6,882 bases of DNA from Fidelibacterota bacterium (GTDB lineage Bacteria > Fidelibacterota > UBA2242): contig DPVY01000055.1 in the NCBI GenBank assembly GCA_003527965.1, forward strand, positions 1 through 6,882, in the 5' to 3' direction. The notes under the pieces are model-generated. The model saw only the letters and a list, made by a program, of their open reading frames with translations, ran no database searches and was not told the DNA's origin. Below are positions 1 through 6,039 of the stretch, piece after piece (position 1 is the stretch's first letter; each line of letters opens with the position of its first letter). A program made the translations under genes and the position numbers.

Positions 1-1127
1 TGGAAATCCATATTAATAATGCAGACTGGTATCATCACGGACATCATAAAGATCCGATTTATAATAACGTCATTCTGCATGTCGTATTAGATAAACCGGG
101 AAATAAGGAGATTGTTACCCAGGATAAGCGTGTCGTACCCACGCTAATCCTAAAACCCTTATCTCTCAAAGAGGATCTGATTTTTTTCCCCTGTGAACAG
201 TGGATTGGGGTTGAGTTCCGGGGATTTGAGGAGGTACTTAATCAATATGCTGAAATCCGGTTCCGACGTAAATCTCTGGCAATTCGGGCGGCTTTAATGA
301 CGAGCGAACCGTCAGCCTATTTTTATAAAATGATCTTGGATGTTCTTGGATATAGCCAAAACCGGGAATCCTTTCGACAATTAGCCGATAAATTACCATT
401 GTCGTTACTATACGAAGTTCTTGAATCAGTCGATGAATCTGAGCGAATCATTACTTTAGAGAGTCTGTTTTTGGGCGTTGCCGGCTTTTTGGATTCGCCC
501 TATTCAAAATTCCTGGCATCCTACACAGAATATTTTCAGGGGCTTAAATCCCGCTGGGAAAAGATGCAAAATCGTTTTGGGTTTAGCACAGCGTCATTGC
601 GCTGGCATTTTGCCGGCAGTCGACCGGCTAATTATCCGACCCGGCGAATTGCCGCCCTGGTTCAGATCATATTATCTTTTTATCCCCATGATCCTGCTCA
701 GGTGTGGATTAATCAATTGAGTCAGAATCAGCCGTTTGACGAAATAATAAGCCGGGTAAGGAACTATTTTCAGCAACCTGCGGGACTCTGGAAAAATCAC
801 CCGCTATTTATAAAGCAGCCTGGTAAAGTACTTATCGGTTCTAAACGATTAATGGATCTCATCGTTAATCTTTTATTGCCGTTTACATGGGCAATCGGTT
901 CATTACAAAAGGATCAGACCCTTATGAAAAAGGCTATCGAATATTATCGCTATGTTCCAAAGGGTGAAATGCCGTCATATGTGGAAAAGTGGATTAGTCG
1001 ATTGAATGTACCCCAGGCTGCCGTTAAAAACAATTTTCTTATTCAGGGAGCAATTGAGTTGAATCACAGATTTTGTGAACTTAATCTTTGTAAGTTGTGC
1101 CCATTGGAGGTTTATGCGAATCGATAG
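1..1127 (+). CDS. DUF2851 family protein, N-terminus cut off by window edge
   Basis: The reading frame is open from base 3 and ends at TAG 1125-1127, giving 374 visible residues. DUF2851 proteins are usually somewhat over 400 residues, so perhaps 40-60 N-terminal residues lie outside the window. The visible start reads EIHINNADWYHHGHHKDP, followed by YNNVILHVV and, further on, PTLILKP; this Glu/His/Asp-rich block is what I recognise as the DUF2851 hallmark. The middle and C-terminal parts are predicted mostly helical. Near the C-terminus an HRFC-x4-C-x2-C cluster (Cys codons at 1074, 1089 and 1098) precedes the end, possibly a metal or Fe-S site (inference). There is no signal peptide or membrane segment in the visible part. 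The biochemical function of the family is unknown to me. The end overlaps rfaE2 by 14 bp, so the two are probably cotranscribed. An ATG at 297 exists, but homologous sequence clearly continues upstream, so it is not the true start. Confidence 0.85.
   Translation, partial: EIHINNADWYHHGHHKDPIYNNVILHVVLDKPGNKEIVTQDKRVVPTLILKPLSLKEDLIFFPCEQWIGVEFRGFEEVLNQYAEIRFRRKSLAIRAALMTSEPSAYFYKMILDVLGYSQNRESFRQLADKLPLSLLYEVLESVDESERIITLESLFLGVAGFLDSPYSKFLASYTEYFQGLKSRWEKMQNRFGFSTASLRWHFAGSRPANYPTRRIAALVQIILSFYPHDPAQVWINQLSQNQPFDEIISRVRNYFQQPAGLWKNHPLFIKQPGKVLIGSKRLMDLIVNLLLPFTWAIGSLQKDQTLMKKAIEYYRYVPKGEMPSYVEKWISRLNVPQAAVKNNFLIQGAIELNHRFCELNLCKLCPLEVYANR
1106..1110 (+). promoter_or_regulatory. Shine-Dalgarno that fixes the rfaE2 start
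   Basis: GGAGG lies 3 nt before ATG 1114, inside the last codons of the DUF2851 gene. The spacing is short, but no comparable purine-rich site precedes the alternative in-frame ATG at 1075. The 13 residues added by that earlier start are an out-of-frame reading of the DUF2851 Cys-rich tail and do not resemble RfaE. Confidence 0.7.
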
Positions 1128-1596
1128 AAAAATTATAACGAGAGATCAGGCCGAGACCATCATCGGGGAATTGAAGTCCCAAAATAAAAGAGTTGTTTTT
1201 ACAAACGGGTGTTTCGATCTTCTGCATGTCGGTCACCTGGAATTACTGGAACAATCCAAGTCTTTCGGCGACATTTTGGTTGTGGGAATAAACACGGATC
1301 GCTCCCTTAAGATATTCAAAGGACCCGATCGACCCATATTGCCTCAGGAAGAGAGGGCCAGGCTGGTTGCATCGCTCGAGATGGTCGATTATGTGGTATT
1401 TTTTGATGAAGAAACACCGTTTGAAATACTCAGTCAAATTAAGCCAAATATTCTTGTTAAAGGAGGTGATTATAAGTTTGATGAAATCATTGGTCGGGAT
1501 ATTGTGGATGAGGTTAAAATTATTCCATTTGTTAAAGGCAAATCATCTACGAGTATAATCGATAAAATTCTCGGCTGGCAGCAACAAACACCTTGA
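1114..1596 (+). CDS. rfaE2: D-glycero-beta-D-manno-heptose 1-phosphate adenylyltransferase (RfaE domain II)
   Basis: This 160-residue cytoplasmic enzyme of the cytidylyltransferase-like superfamily transfers AMP from ATP to D-glycero-beta-D-manno-heptose 1-phosphate. The product is ADP-heptose precursor for the LPS inner core. The sequence has the nucleotide-binding signature FTNGCFDLLHVGH, with the HxGH motif at residues 38-41. It also has the RfaE2-type block VKGGDYKFDEIIGRDIV and a C-terminal GKSSTSIIDKI segment that resembles the family's usual ending. The length fits the stand-alone adenylyltransferase; the ribokinase-like domain I found in E. coli HldE is absent and must be encoded elsewhere. 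Start ATG 1114 was chosen over ATG 1075 because of the adjacent GGAGG and the conserved N-terminus. It overlaps the DUF2851 gene by 14 bp, consistent with translational coupling. FAD synthase and glycerol-3-phosphate cytidylyltransferase are relatives, but the GGDYK and GRDIV motifs favour RfaE2. Confidence 0.93.
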   Translation: MRIDRKIITRDQAETIIGELKSQNKRVVFTNGCFDLLHVGHLELLEQSKSFGDILVVGINTDRSLKIFKGPDRPILPQEERARLVASLEMVDYVVFFDEETPFEILSQIKPNILVKGGDYKFDEIIGRDIVDEVKIIPFVKGKSSTSIIDKILGWQQQTP

Positions 1597-1656
1597 TTAT
1601 ATGCCGCTATTGGGATAATTTCCCGGTTGTGATTAGAATTAACTCTTTAATTAAAT

Positions 1657-3456
1657 ATGGAAAATATGAAATACACATCTTTATTAGTTTTATTTATTTC
1701 TTTTGTGATAGTCAATAGTGGTTATGCAATCAATAAAGACTCGACGGCGTTATCTGTTCTTAATACCCCTGAGGAGGAAATTGAGAATGATCGTCCCGAG
1801 CTCTTTGATCTCATGTTTGCCGAAGCCAAGACTTTTTACGTTGACGCCCTGATTGCCGCCCATTTTAATGATACGGCTGAGGTGAAGTACTGCTTTGATC
1901 GCGGTTTTGAGATTATGGCCGGAATCACTGAACTGGATACCCTGTCAATACTTCAGCAGGATGAGTTTAATCGTTTTTATGAAAAAATAACTTTTGATTT
2001 TCTGGAGAAATTTTCTTATTTGAATGGGGATTCCGGTACTTATGGCGCGGCATTTATCAAACAAGAATTAAGCGAATCAATTCTTGATACTGTTTCATTG
2101 GGATCTGATACTCTATTGATTGTTGATGACCGACCGGGGCACCTTCCATTGATAAAATCAAAAAGAATTGACAGAATAATTGAATATTTTTCAAAGAGAG
2201 AGAAAAAACGCTTTCAGGTATGGTTGAATAATTCCGGTTTATATAAAGAACATATGATGCCGATATTAAAAGAATATGGAATTCCCGAAGAATTATTCTA
2301 TCTGGCATTGATCGAAAGCGGATATAATCCTCTTGCTTACTCTTATGCCCACGCAGCCGGTCCCTGGCAGTTTATTTCATCAACTGGTGCAATATACGGT
2401 TTAAAACGAAACTGGTGGATCGACGAGCGTCGTGATCCGATCAAATCAACCCGTGCGGCGGCAAAATATCTGAAAAAACTTTACGATGAATTTGATGACT
2501 GGTTTTTGGCTCTGGCTGCCTATAATTGCGGAGAAGCAAGAGTCTGGCGTGCCATCCGAAGAGAGGGAACCCGTGATTACTGGAAATTACGCTCCCTGCC
2601 GAAACAGACCCGCAACTATGTGCCTACCTTGATGGCTGGTATTACTATTGCGCTTGACCCTGAAAAATATGGTTTCGAAAATAATCCGGCGGATACCTGG
2701 AAATGGGATGAAGTAATTGTCGATCGCAGCTATGAATTTGAAGATATAGCCAGATTTAGCGGCGTTTCTGCGACTGTTCTGAAACAGTATAATCCCGAAT
2801 TACGACGCTGGATAACTCCGCCGGAAAGTGGCGAATATACTTTACGGGTACCGGTCGGAAAAGGAGATGGTTTATCGAAAAAATTAAGCGATATTCCGGC
2901 TGCCGATAAAAAACCGCAATGGACAACTCATACTGTTCGAAGAGGGCAGACTTTATCTTATATTGCCAGAAAATACGGGACCAGCATTTCAGCTCTGATT
3001 GCAGCCAATAATATCCGGAATAAGAATCAGCTTAGAGTTGGACAGGTGTTGAAAATTCCCACGAGTCGGTACTATGCGAGTCCAACAATTACAACCGATA
3101 AAAATCTTGTAACACATAAAGTGAAAAAGGGCGAAACACTTAGCGAAATCGCCGAGTCCTATGGAACAAGCATTAGCAAAATTCGCTCAATAAATAATCT
3201 ATATGGGAAGAAATTTATCTATCCCGGACAAAAATTGAAAATTTCTGCTCAAAAACACCAATCAGACAAATATTCGACAACTCCATCCGGTAAGACTAAA
3301 GTAATTCATGTCGTAAAAAAGGGTGAAACACTTAGTGAGATTGCCGATGCCTATCGTGTCGGCATGAGTAATGTTCGCGCCTGGAATAATTTATACGGTA
3401 AAAAATTTATCTATCCGGGTCAGAAGCTGGTTATCTATAAATCAATGGGAAGTTAA
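1657..3456 (+). CDS. mltD: Secreted murein lytic transglycosylase, SLT domain plus three LysM (MltD-like)
   Basis: This 599-residue protein is predicted to cleave the MurNAc-GlcNAc bond of peptidoglycan in the periplasm, forming 1,6-anhydro-MurNAc ends. Residues 4-24 form a signal peptide (Lys, then a hydrophobic run, then SGYA with likely cleavage after A24); there is no lipobox Cys, unlike E. coli MltD. Residues ~25-190 are an acidic, probably helical region I cannot assign. The SLT catalytic domain spans ~195-330, with the catalytic Glu220 in ALIESGYNPLAYS, then AGPWQF (234-239) and AAYNCGE (287-293). A degenerate LysM-like stretch (~354-400) follows. Three clear LysM peptidoglycan-binding repeats come at 425-468, 487-530 and 551-594, the last two about 70% identical by hand alignment. 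ATG 1657 and in-frame ATG 1666 are both possible; 1666 gives a more typical MK- signal peptide, and neither has a Shine-Dalgarno. A 60-bp gap separates it from rfaE2, and sppA follows after 6 bp. Confidence 0.93.
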   Translation: MENMKYTSLLVLFISFVIVNSGYAINKDSTALSVLNTPEEEIENDRPELFDLMFAEAKTFYVDALIAAHFNDTAEVKYCFDRGFEIMAGITELDTLSILQQDEFNRFYEKITFDFLEKFSYLNGDSGTYGAAFIKQELSESILDTVSLGSDTLLIVDDRPGHLPLIKSKRIDRIIEYFSKREKKRFQVWLNNSGLYKEHMMPILKEYGIPEELFYLALIESGYNPLAYSYAHAAGPWQFISSTGAIYGLKRNWWIDERRDPIKSTRAAAKYLKKLYDEFDDWFLALAAYNCGEARVWRAIRREGTRDYWKLRSLPKQTRNYVPTLMAGITIALDPEKYGFENNPADTWKWDEVIVDRSYEFEDIARFSGVSATVLKQYNPELRRWITPPESGEYTLRVPVGKGDGLSKKLSDIPAADKKPQWTTHTVRRGQTLSYIARKYGTSISALIAANNIRNKNQLRVGQVLKIPTSRYYASPTITTDKNLVTHKVKKGETLSEIAESYGTSISKIRSINNLYGKKFIYPGQKLKISAQKHQSDKYSTTPSGKTKVIHVVKKGETLSEIADAYRVGMSNVRAWNNLYGKKFIYPGQKLVIYKSMGS

Positions 3457-3462
3457 TTAAGA

Positions 3463-4335
3463 TTGCGAAAATCCGACCGACTAATCACTGTTATTATTTT
3501 TGTTTTCCTTGCGATTATTATATTGGCACTCTTTTCAAATATTCACTGGTCAGAACGTTCTAAAGCACGCCGGTCTGGTGGAAATATTGCCGTTATCGAT
3601 ATAAAAGGCGTAATTATGTCAGCCGAAAAGGTCGCCGGGCAATTGAATAAATACCGGCAAATATCCGGTATCAAGGGTATGATTATCCGTATCGATTCGC
3701 CGGGCGGCGGCGCGGCGGCATTTCAGGAAATTTACCGGGAGATCAGGCGTATTCGCGAATCCGGAATTCCCGTTGTTGCCTCAATTGCTTCAGTTGGCGC
3801 TTCAGGAGGATATTATGCCGCCCTGGGGGCGAATAAGATTATGGCAAATCCGGGCAGCATTGTCGGCAGTATCGGTGTCATTGTCGATTTCCCGGTGGCT
3901 GTTGATTTGCTGGATAAGATTGGGATTGAGGTAAAAACTGTCAAAAGTGGGCGGTACAAAGATACCGGTTCTCCTTATAGGCAGGTTACTCCTGAAGATG
4001 AGAGACAATTGGAAAGTGTTGTGCTGGATATGTATGATCAATTTGTGAGTGATGTAGCCCGGGAGAGGGGCATTCATAAAAAGGAATTGTTAAATATTGC
4101 TGATGGACGTATATTTACAGGTTCGCAGGCTAAGGAGATAGGCCTGGTTGATACGTTAGGTACTTTTGAAGACGCGGTACTGTTGATCGCGGAAATGGTG
4201 GGAATTCAGGAACGACCGAAGTTAGTATTTTCGCAAAGACAAAAAATGACGTTATTTGATATGCTATTTATGGATATTGAAGAAGTTATTTCTATTTTAG
4301 CACCCATTCCTTCTCTGAATTATCAATGGAGATAA
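3463..4335 (+). CDS. sppA: Signal peptide peptidase SppA, short type (S49 family)
   Basis: This 290-residue membrane-anchored serine protease is expected to degrade cleaved signal peptides in the inner membrane, with its active site on the outer face. Residues ~7-27 are one hydrophobic segment after a basic start (RKSDR), acting as a signal-anchor. The S49 core begins at IAVIDIKGVI. It includes IRIDSPGGG, the nucleophile motif SVGASGGYYAA with Ser114, and SGRYKDTGSP with the general-base Lys166. The Ser-Lys separation of 52 residues equals that of B. subtilis SppA (Ser147/Lys199). The IFTGSQAKEIGLVD block closes the domain. The length matches the short, single-domain type rather than the ~618-residue E. 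coli enzyme. The start is TTG: it is the first usable start codon after the mltD stop, lies in the same frame as mltD, and has a GGGAAG about 10 nt upstream. The intergenic gap is 6 bp, implying cotranscription with mltD. Confidence 0.93.
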   Translation: MRKSDRLITVIIFVFLAIIILALFSNIHWSERSKARRSGGNIAVIDIKGVIMSAEKVAGQLNKYRQISGIKGMIIRIDSPGGGAAAFQEIYREIRRIRESGIPVVASIASVGASGGYYAALGANKIMANPGSIVGSIGVIVDFPVAVDLLDKIGIEVKTVKSGRYKDTGSPYRQVTPEDERQLESVVLDMYDQFVSDVARERGIHKKELLNIADGRIFTGSQAKEIGLVDTLGTFEDAVLLIAEMVGIQERPKLVFSQRQKMTLFDMLFMDIEEVISILAPIPSLNYQWR

Positions 4336-4341
4336 GGAGGT
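4334..4341 (+). promoter_or_regulatory. Strong Shine-Dalgarno for the HU-family gene
   Basis: AAGGAGGT overlaps the last two bases of the sppA TAA and lies 6 nt before GTG 4348. It is the best anti-SD match in the window, supports the GTG as the real start, and fits an abundantly made DNA-binding protein. Confidence 0.85.
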
Positions 4342-4347
4342 AACACC

Positions 4348-4647
4348 GTGACAAAGGCTGATATTGTTGATGCTGTATCCAATGCTACGGGTTTGACAAA
4401 AGTTGACACGGAAGCGGTCATAAACGGTTTTATAGCAACGGTTATGGATTCGTTGCAGCGGGGCAAACGGATAGAATTGCGTGGTTTTGGAAGTTTCAGC
4501 TTAAAATTAAGGAAACCGAAAAAAGCACGGAATCCCGGCACGGGAGCCGAAATCCAATTGCCCGAAAGAATTGTACCGGTTTTTAAACCATCGAAGATAT
4601 TAAAAGAGAGTATTAATCTCGAATATAACGTCAATAAATCACAATAA
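4348..4647 (+). CDS. HU/IHF-family nucleoid DNA-binding protein
   Basis: This 99-residue protein covers the full bacterial histone-like fold, which dimerises and bends DNA in the nucleoid. The N-terminal helical part reads TKADIVDAVSNATGL. The central GKRIELRGFGSFSLK is the family's signature strand region. The DNA-binding arm carries ARNPGTGAEI, with Pro63 at the position of the intercalating proline of HU. The C-terminus has FKPSKILKE followed by a short polar extension. The RGFGSFSL and RNPGTG pattern is somewhat closer to the IHF-beta style than to classical HU, but the two cannot be separated by eye, so I give no gene symbol. The gene starts with GTG behind a near-consensus Shine-Dalgarno that touches the sppA stop codon. 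It is followed after 24 bp by the small basic ORF, so both are probably on one transcript. Confidence 0.95.
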   Translation: MTKADIVDAVSNATGLTKVDTEAVINGFIATVMDSLQRGKRIELRGFGSFSLKLRKPKKARNPGTGAEIQLPERIVPVFKPSKILKESINLEYNVNKSQ

Positions 4648-4655
4648 GATACGAC

Positions 4656-4662
4656 AAAGGAG
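4656..4662 (+). promoter_or_regulatory. Shine-Dalgarno for the 31-residue basic ORF
   Basis: AAAGGAG lies 9 nt before ATG 4672 in the short gap after the HU-family gene. A site of this quality at normal spacing is the main local evidence that the tiny downstream ORF is translated. Confidence 0.75.
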
Positions 4663-4671
4663 AATCTTAAC

Positions 4672-4767
4672 ATGCCCTGTGGGAAAAAAAGAAAAAAGAG
4701 AAAAATCGCAACACACAAACGCAAAAAACGTCTCAGAAGAGATCGTCACAAAAAGAAAATCAGATAA
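4672..4767 (+). CDS. 31-residue Lys/Arg-rich protein, AURKAIP1/COX24-domain (bS22-like)
   Basis: ATG 4672 to TAA 4765-4767 encodes 31 residues, of which 20 are Lys, Arg or His; the core reads KRKIATHKRKKRLRRDRHKKK. I recognise this pattern from tiny proteins annotated in Bacteroidetes and relatives as AURKAIP1/COX24 domain-containing. They are related to the C-terminal part of a mitochondrial small-subunit ribosomal protein and to mycobacterial bS22. The likely role, as inference, is binding rRNA in the small ribosomal subunit. Most homologues I recall begin MPSGKK; here the third residue is Cys (MPCGKK). The ORF has a good Shine-Dalgarno at 4656-4662 and sits between the HU-family gene and a terminator-like hairpin, so it is probably the last gene of the upstream transcript. 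Because of its size it is easily missed by gene callers. A chance AT-rich Lys-coding ORF is the alternative, but the ribosome site and recognisable motif argue against it. Confidence 0.78.
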   Translation: MPCGKKRKKRKIATHKRKKRLRRDRHKKKIR

Positions 4768-4785
4768 TTAATCTATACAGATTTT

Positions 4786-4825
4786 AGGGAGTGGTGAGGG
4801 CGGCATTGTCGTCACCACTCTTTTT
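4786..4825 (+). terminator. Probable intrinsic terminator/attenuator hairpin abutting the xseA start
   Basis: A perfect 9-bp inverted repeat, GAGTGGTGA (4789-4797) with TCACCACTC (4812-4820), is followed directly by TTTTT (4821-4825). The stem can extend outward by two G-U pairs and one A-T pair using 4786-4788 and the first three Ts. Inside it, CGGC (4801-4804) can pair with GTCG (4808-4811) around an ATT loop, leaving a GGG bulge. GC-containing stem plus T-tract is the form of a Rho-independent terminator, placed 18 bp after the small basic ORF stop. The structure ends 7 nt before ATG 4828 of xseA, so it may instead, or also, act as an attenuator or translation-blocking hairpin for xseA. 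I cannot tell these apart from sequence. Confidence 0.7.
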
Positions 4826-4827
4826 CT

Positions 4828-6021
4828 ATGGAAGAAAAAATTTACAGTGTTTCTGAAATCTCCCGTGAAATAAAGCGGGTGATTGAGCAATTCATCCCGC
4901 CGGTTTGGGTGGAGGGTGAAATCTCCAATTATTCTGCCAGCCGGGCGGGACATGTCTATTTCTCTCTGAAGGACGATACGGCTCTGATCAATTGTGTTAT
5001 TTGGCGCAATGTAGCCGGAAGGATTCCTTTCCATCTGACAAACGGCATGAATGTCACTGTTCGCGGAGATGTAATAACTTATGCCGCACAGTCTCAATAT
5101 CAGATCAATGTCAAGGAGATCCGGGCGGCTGGTCCGGGCAGCCTTTATTTAGCCTTTGAAGCGTTAAAAAGCAAATTGAGCAGCGAAGGATTATTTGCCC
5201 CGGAATTGAAGAAACCGATTCCGGCCTATCCTAAACGAGTTGGAGTGGTTACCAGCTTTACGGGCGCCGCAATCCGGGATGTTTTACAGGTCAGCAAACG
5301 CCGTAATCCTGCTGTTGAGATGGTTATCTTTCCCGCTCAGGTCCAGGGTGACAAAGCTGCCGATACGATTATTGAAGGTGTCGAAACCTTTAACCGGCTA
5401 AAAAATGTGGATTTTATTATCATTGGACGGGGCGGAGGAGCTATTGAAGATTTATGGGCATTCAATGAAGAAAAGCTAGTCCGGGCTGTCGCGGCTTCGG
5501 ATTTACCGGTCGTAAGTGCAGTTGGTCATGAAGTGGATTTCACACTGGCGGATTTTGTGGCAGACTTTAGAGCGCCAACGCCTTCCGCTGCGGCTGAAAT
5601 GACAATTCCGGAAAGTACAATGATCCTTAATACAGTATCAACTCTTGTTGATAGAATTTATCAGCAAATCCTTGGATTTCAGGCTCAAAAGCGGCAGCAA
5701 TTTGATCATCTTCAAATACGAATCAATCTTAGTAATCCCGTTGAACTTATCCGTCAGAAATATCAACGTCTCGATGAACTGGATAACCGCCTGATTTATG
5801 CCGTTGGTCAGCAGGTTCAGCGAGCGAAACTCCGGTTGGATACTTATCGCGGCGCCTTGAAAGCATTAAATCCGAAAGACGTATTGAACCGTGGTTATGC
5901 GATAGTGTACTCCCTGCCTGACAGGAAAATCGTACAATCGGTTAGAAAAGTTGATAAAGGGCATCGCATTGAGGTCGAAGTATCCGATGGACGGTTTGAT
6001 GCCGTTGTTGAAAAAAAATAA
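4828..6021 (+). CDS. xseA: Exodeoxyribonuclease VII large subunit
   Basis: This 397-residue cytoplasmic protein is the catalytic large subunit of exonuclease VII, which with several XseB copies degrades single-stranded DNA from both ends into oligonucleotides. The N-terminal OB-fold (~1-100) includes VWVEGEISNYSASRAGHVYF and SLKDDTALINCVIW. The catalytic domain shows VGVVTSFTGAA (TS at 142-143), GRGGG (200-204) with EDLWAFNEE (207-215), SAVGHEVDFT (His234, Asp237) and RAPTPSAAAE (248-257). A coiled-coil-like, Gln/Leu-rich region (~265-350) is where XseB is expected to bind, and a short C-terminal segment (LNRGYAIV) follows. It is shorter than E. coli XseA (456 residues), mainly in the helical part. 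ATG 4828 is the only sensible start: an in-frame TGA lies at 4795-4797 and no start codon falls between. No Shine-Dalgarno is available at normal distance, because the hairpin fills that space. xseB follows after 18 bp. Confidence 0.97.
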   Translation: MEEKIYSVSEISREIKRVIEQFIPPVWVEGEISNYSASRAGHVYFSLKDDTALINCVIWRNVAGRIPFHLTNGMNVTVRGDVITYAAQSQYQINVKEIRAAGPGSLYLAFEALKSKLSSEGLFAPELKKPIPAYPKRVGVVTSFTGAAIRDVLQVSKRRNPAVEMVIFPAQVQGDKAADTIIEGVETFNRLKNVDFIIIGRGGGAIEDLWAFNEEKLVRAVAASDLPVVSAVGHEVDFTLADFVADFRAPTPSAAAEMTIPESTMILNTVSTLVDRIYQQILGFQAQKRQQFDHLQIRINLSNPVELIRQKYQRLDELDNRLIYAVGQQVQRAKLRLDTYRGALKALNPKDVLNRGYAIVYSLPDRKIVQSVRKVDKGHRIEVEVSDGRFDAVVEKK

Positions 6022-6029
6022 AAAATAAC

Positions 6030-6033
6030 GGAG
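6030..6033 (+). promoter_or_regulatory. Shine-Dalgarno for xseB
   Basis: GGAG lies 6 nt before ATG 6040, in the 18-bp gap after xseA. It contrasts with xseA, which has no such site, and suggests the small subunit is initiated independently; the small subunit is needed in excess over XseA in the complex. Confidence 0.6.
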
Positions 6034-6039
6034 CGTACA

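Noticed and set aside
478..720. 80-codon + strand frame inside the DUF2851 gene
   Set aside because: It is an alternative-frame shadow with no recognisable motif and no ribosome site.
1075..1113. Upstream ATG 1075 as the rfaE2 start
   Set aside because: The extra 13 residues overlap the DUF2851 Cys cluster, do not look like RfaE, and have no ribosome site, while ATG 1114 has GGAGG just before it.
1609..1626. Small inverted repeat GGGA-TAATT-TCCC between rfaE2 and mltD as a terminator
   Set aside because: The stem is only 4 bp and no T-tract follows, so it is not supported.
1627..1656. Possible promoter before mltD (TTGTGA with an AT-rich box about 17 bp downstream)
   Set aside because: The -10 candidate is poor and would leave almost no leader before the start codon; AT-rich gaps give such matches by chance.
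4323..4724. 133-codon open frame on the - strand
   Set aside because: It is antisense to the HU-family gene and the small basic ORF; its Phe/Leu-rich ends simply mirror AAG/AAA Lys codons.
4771..4779. TATACA-like -10 box upstream of the xseA hairpin
   Set aside because: No credible -35 element lies 16-18 bp upstream in the Lys/Arg codons of the small ORF.
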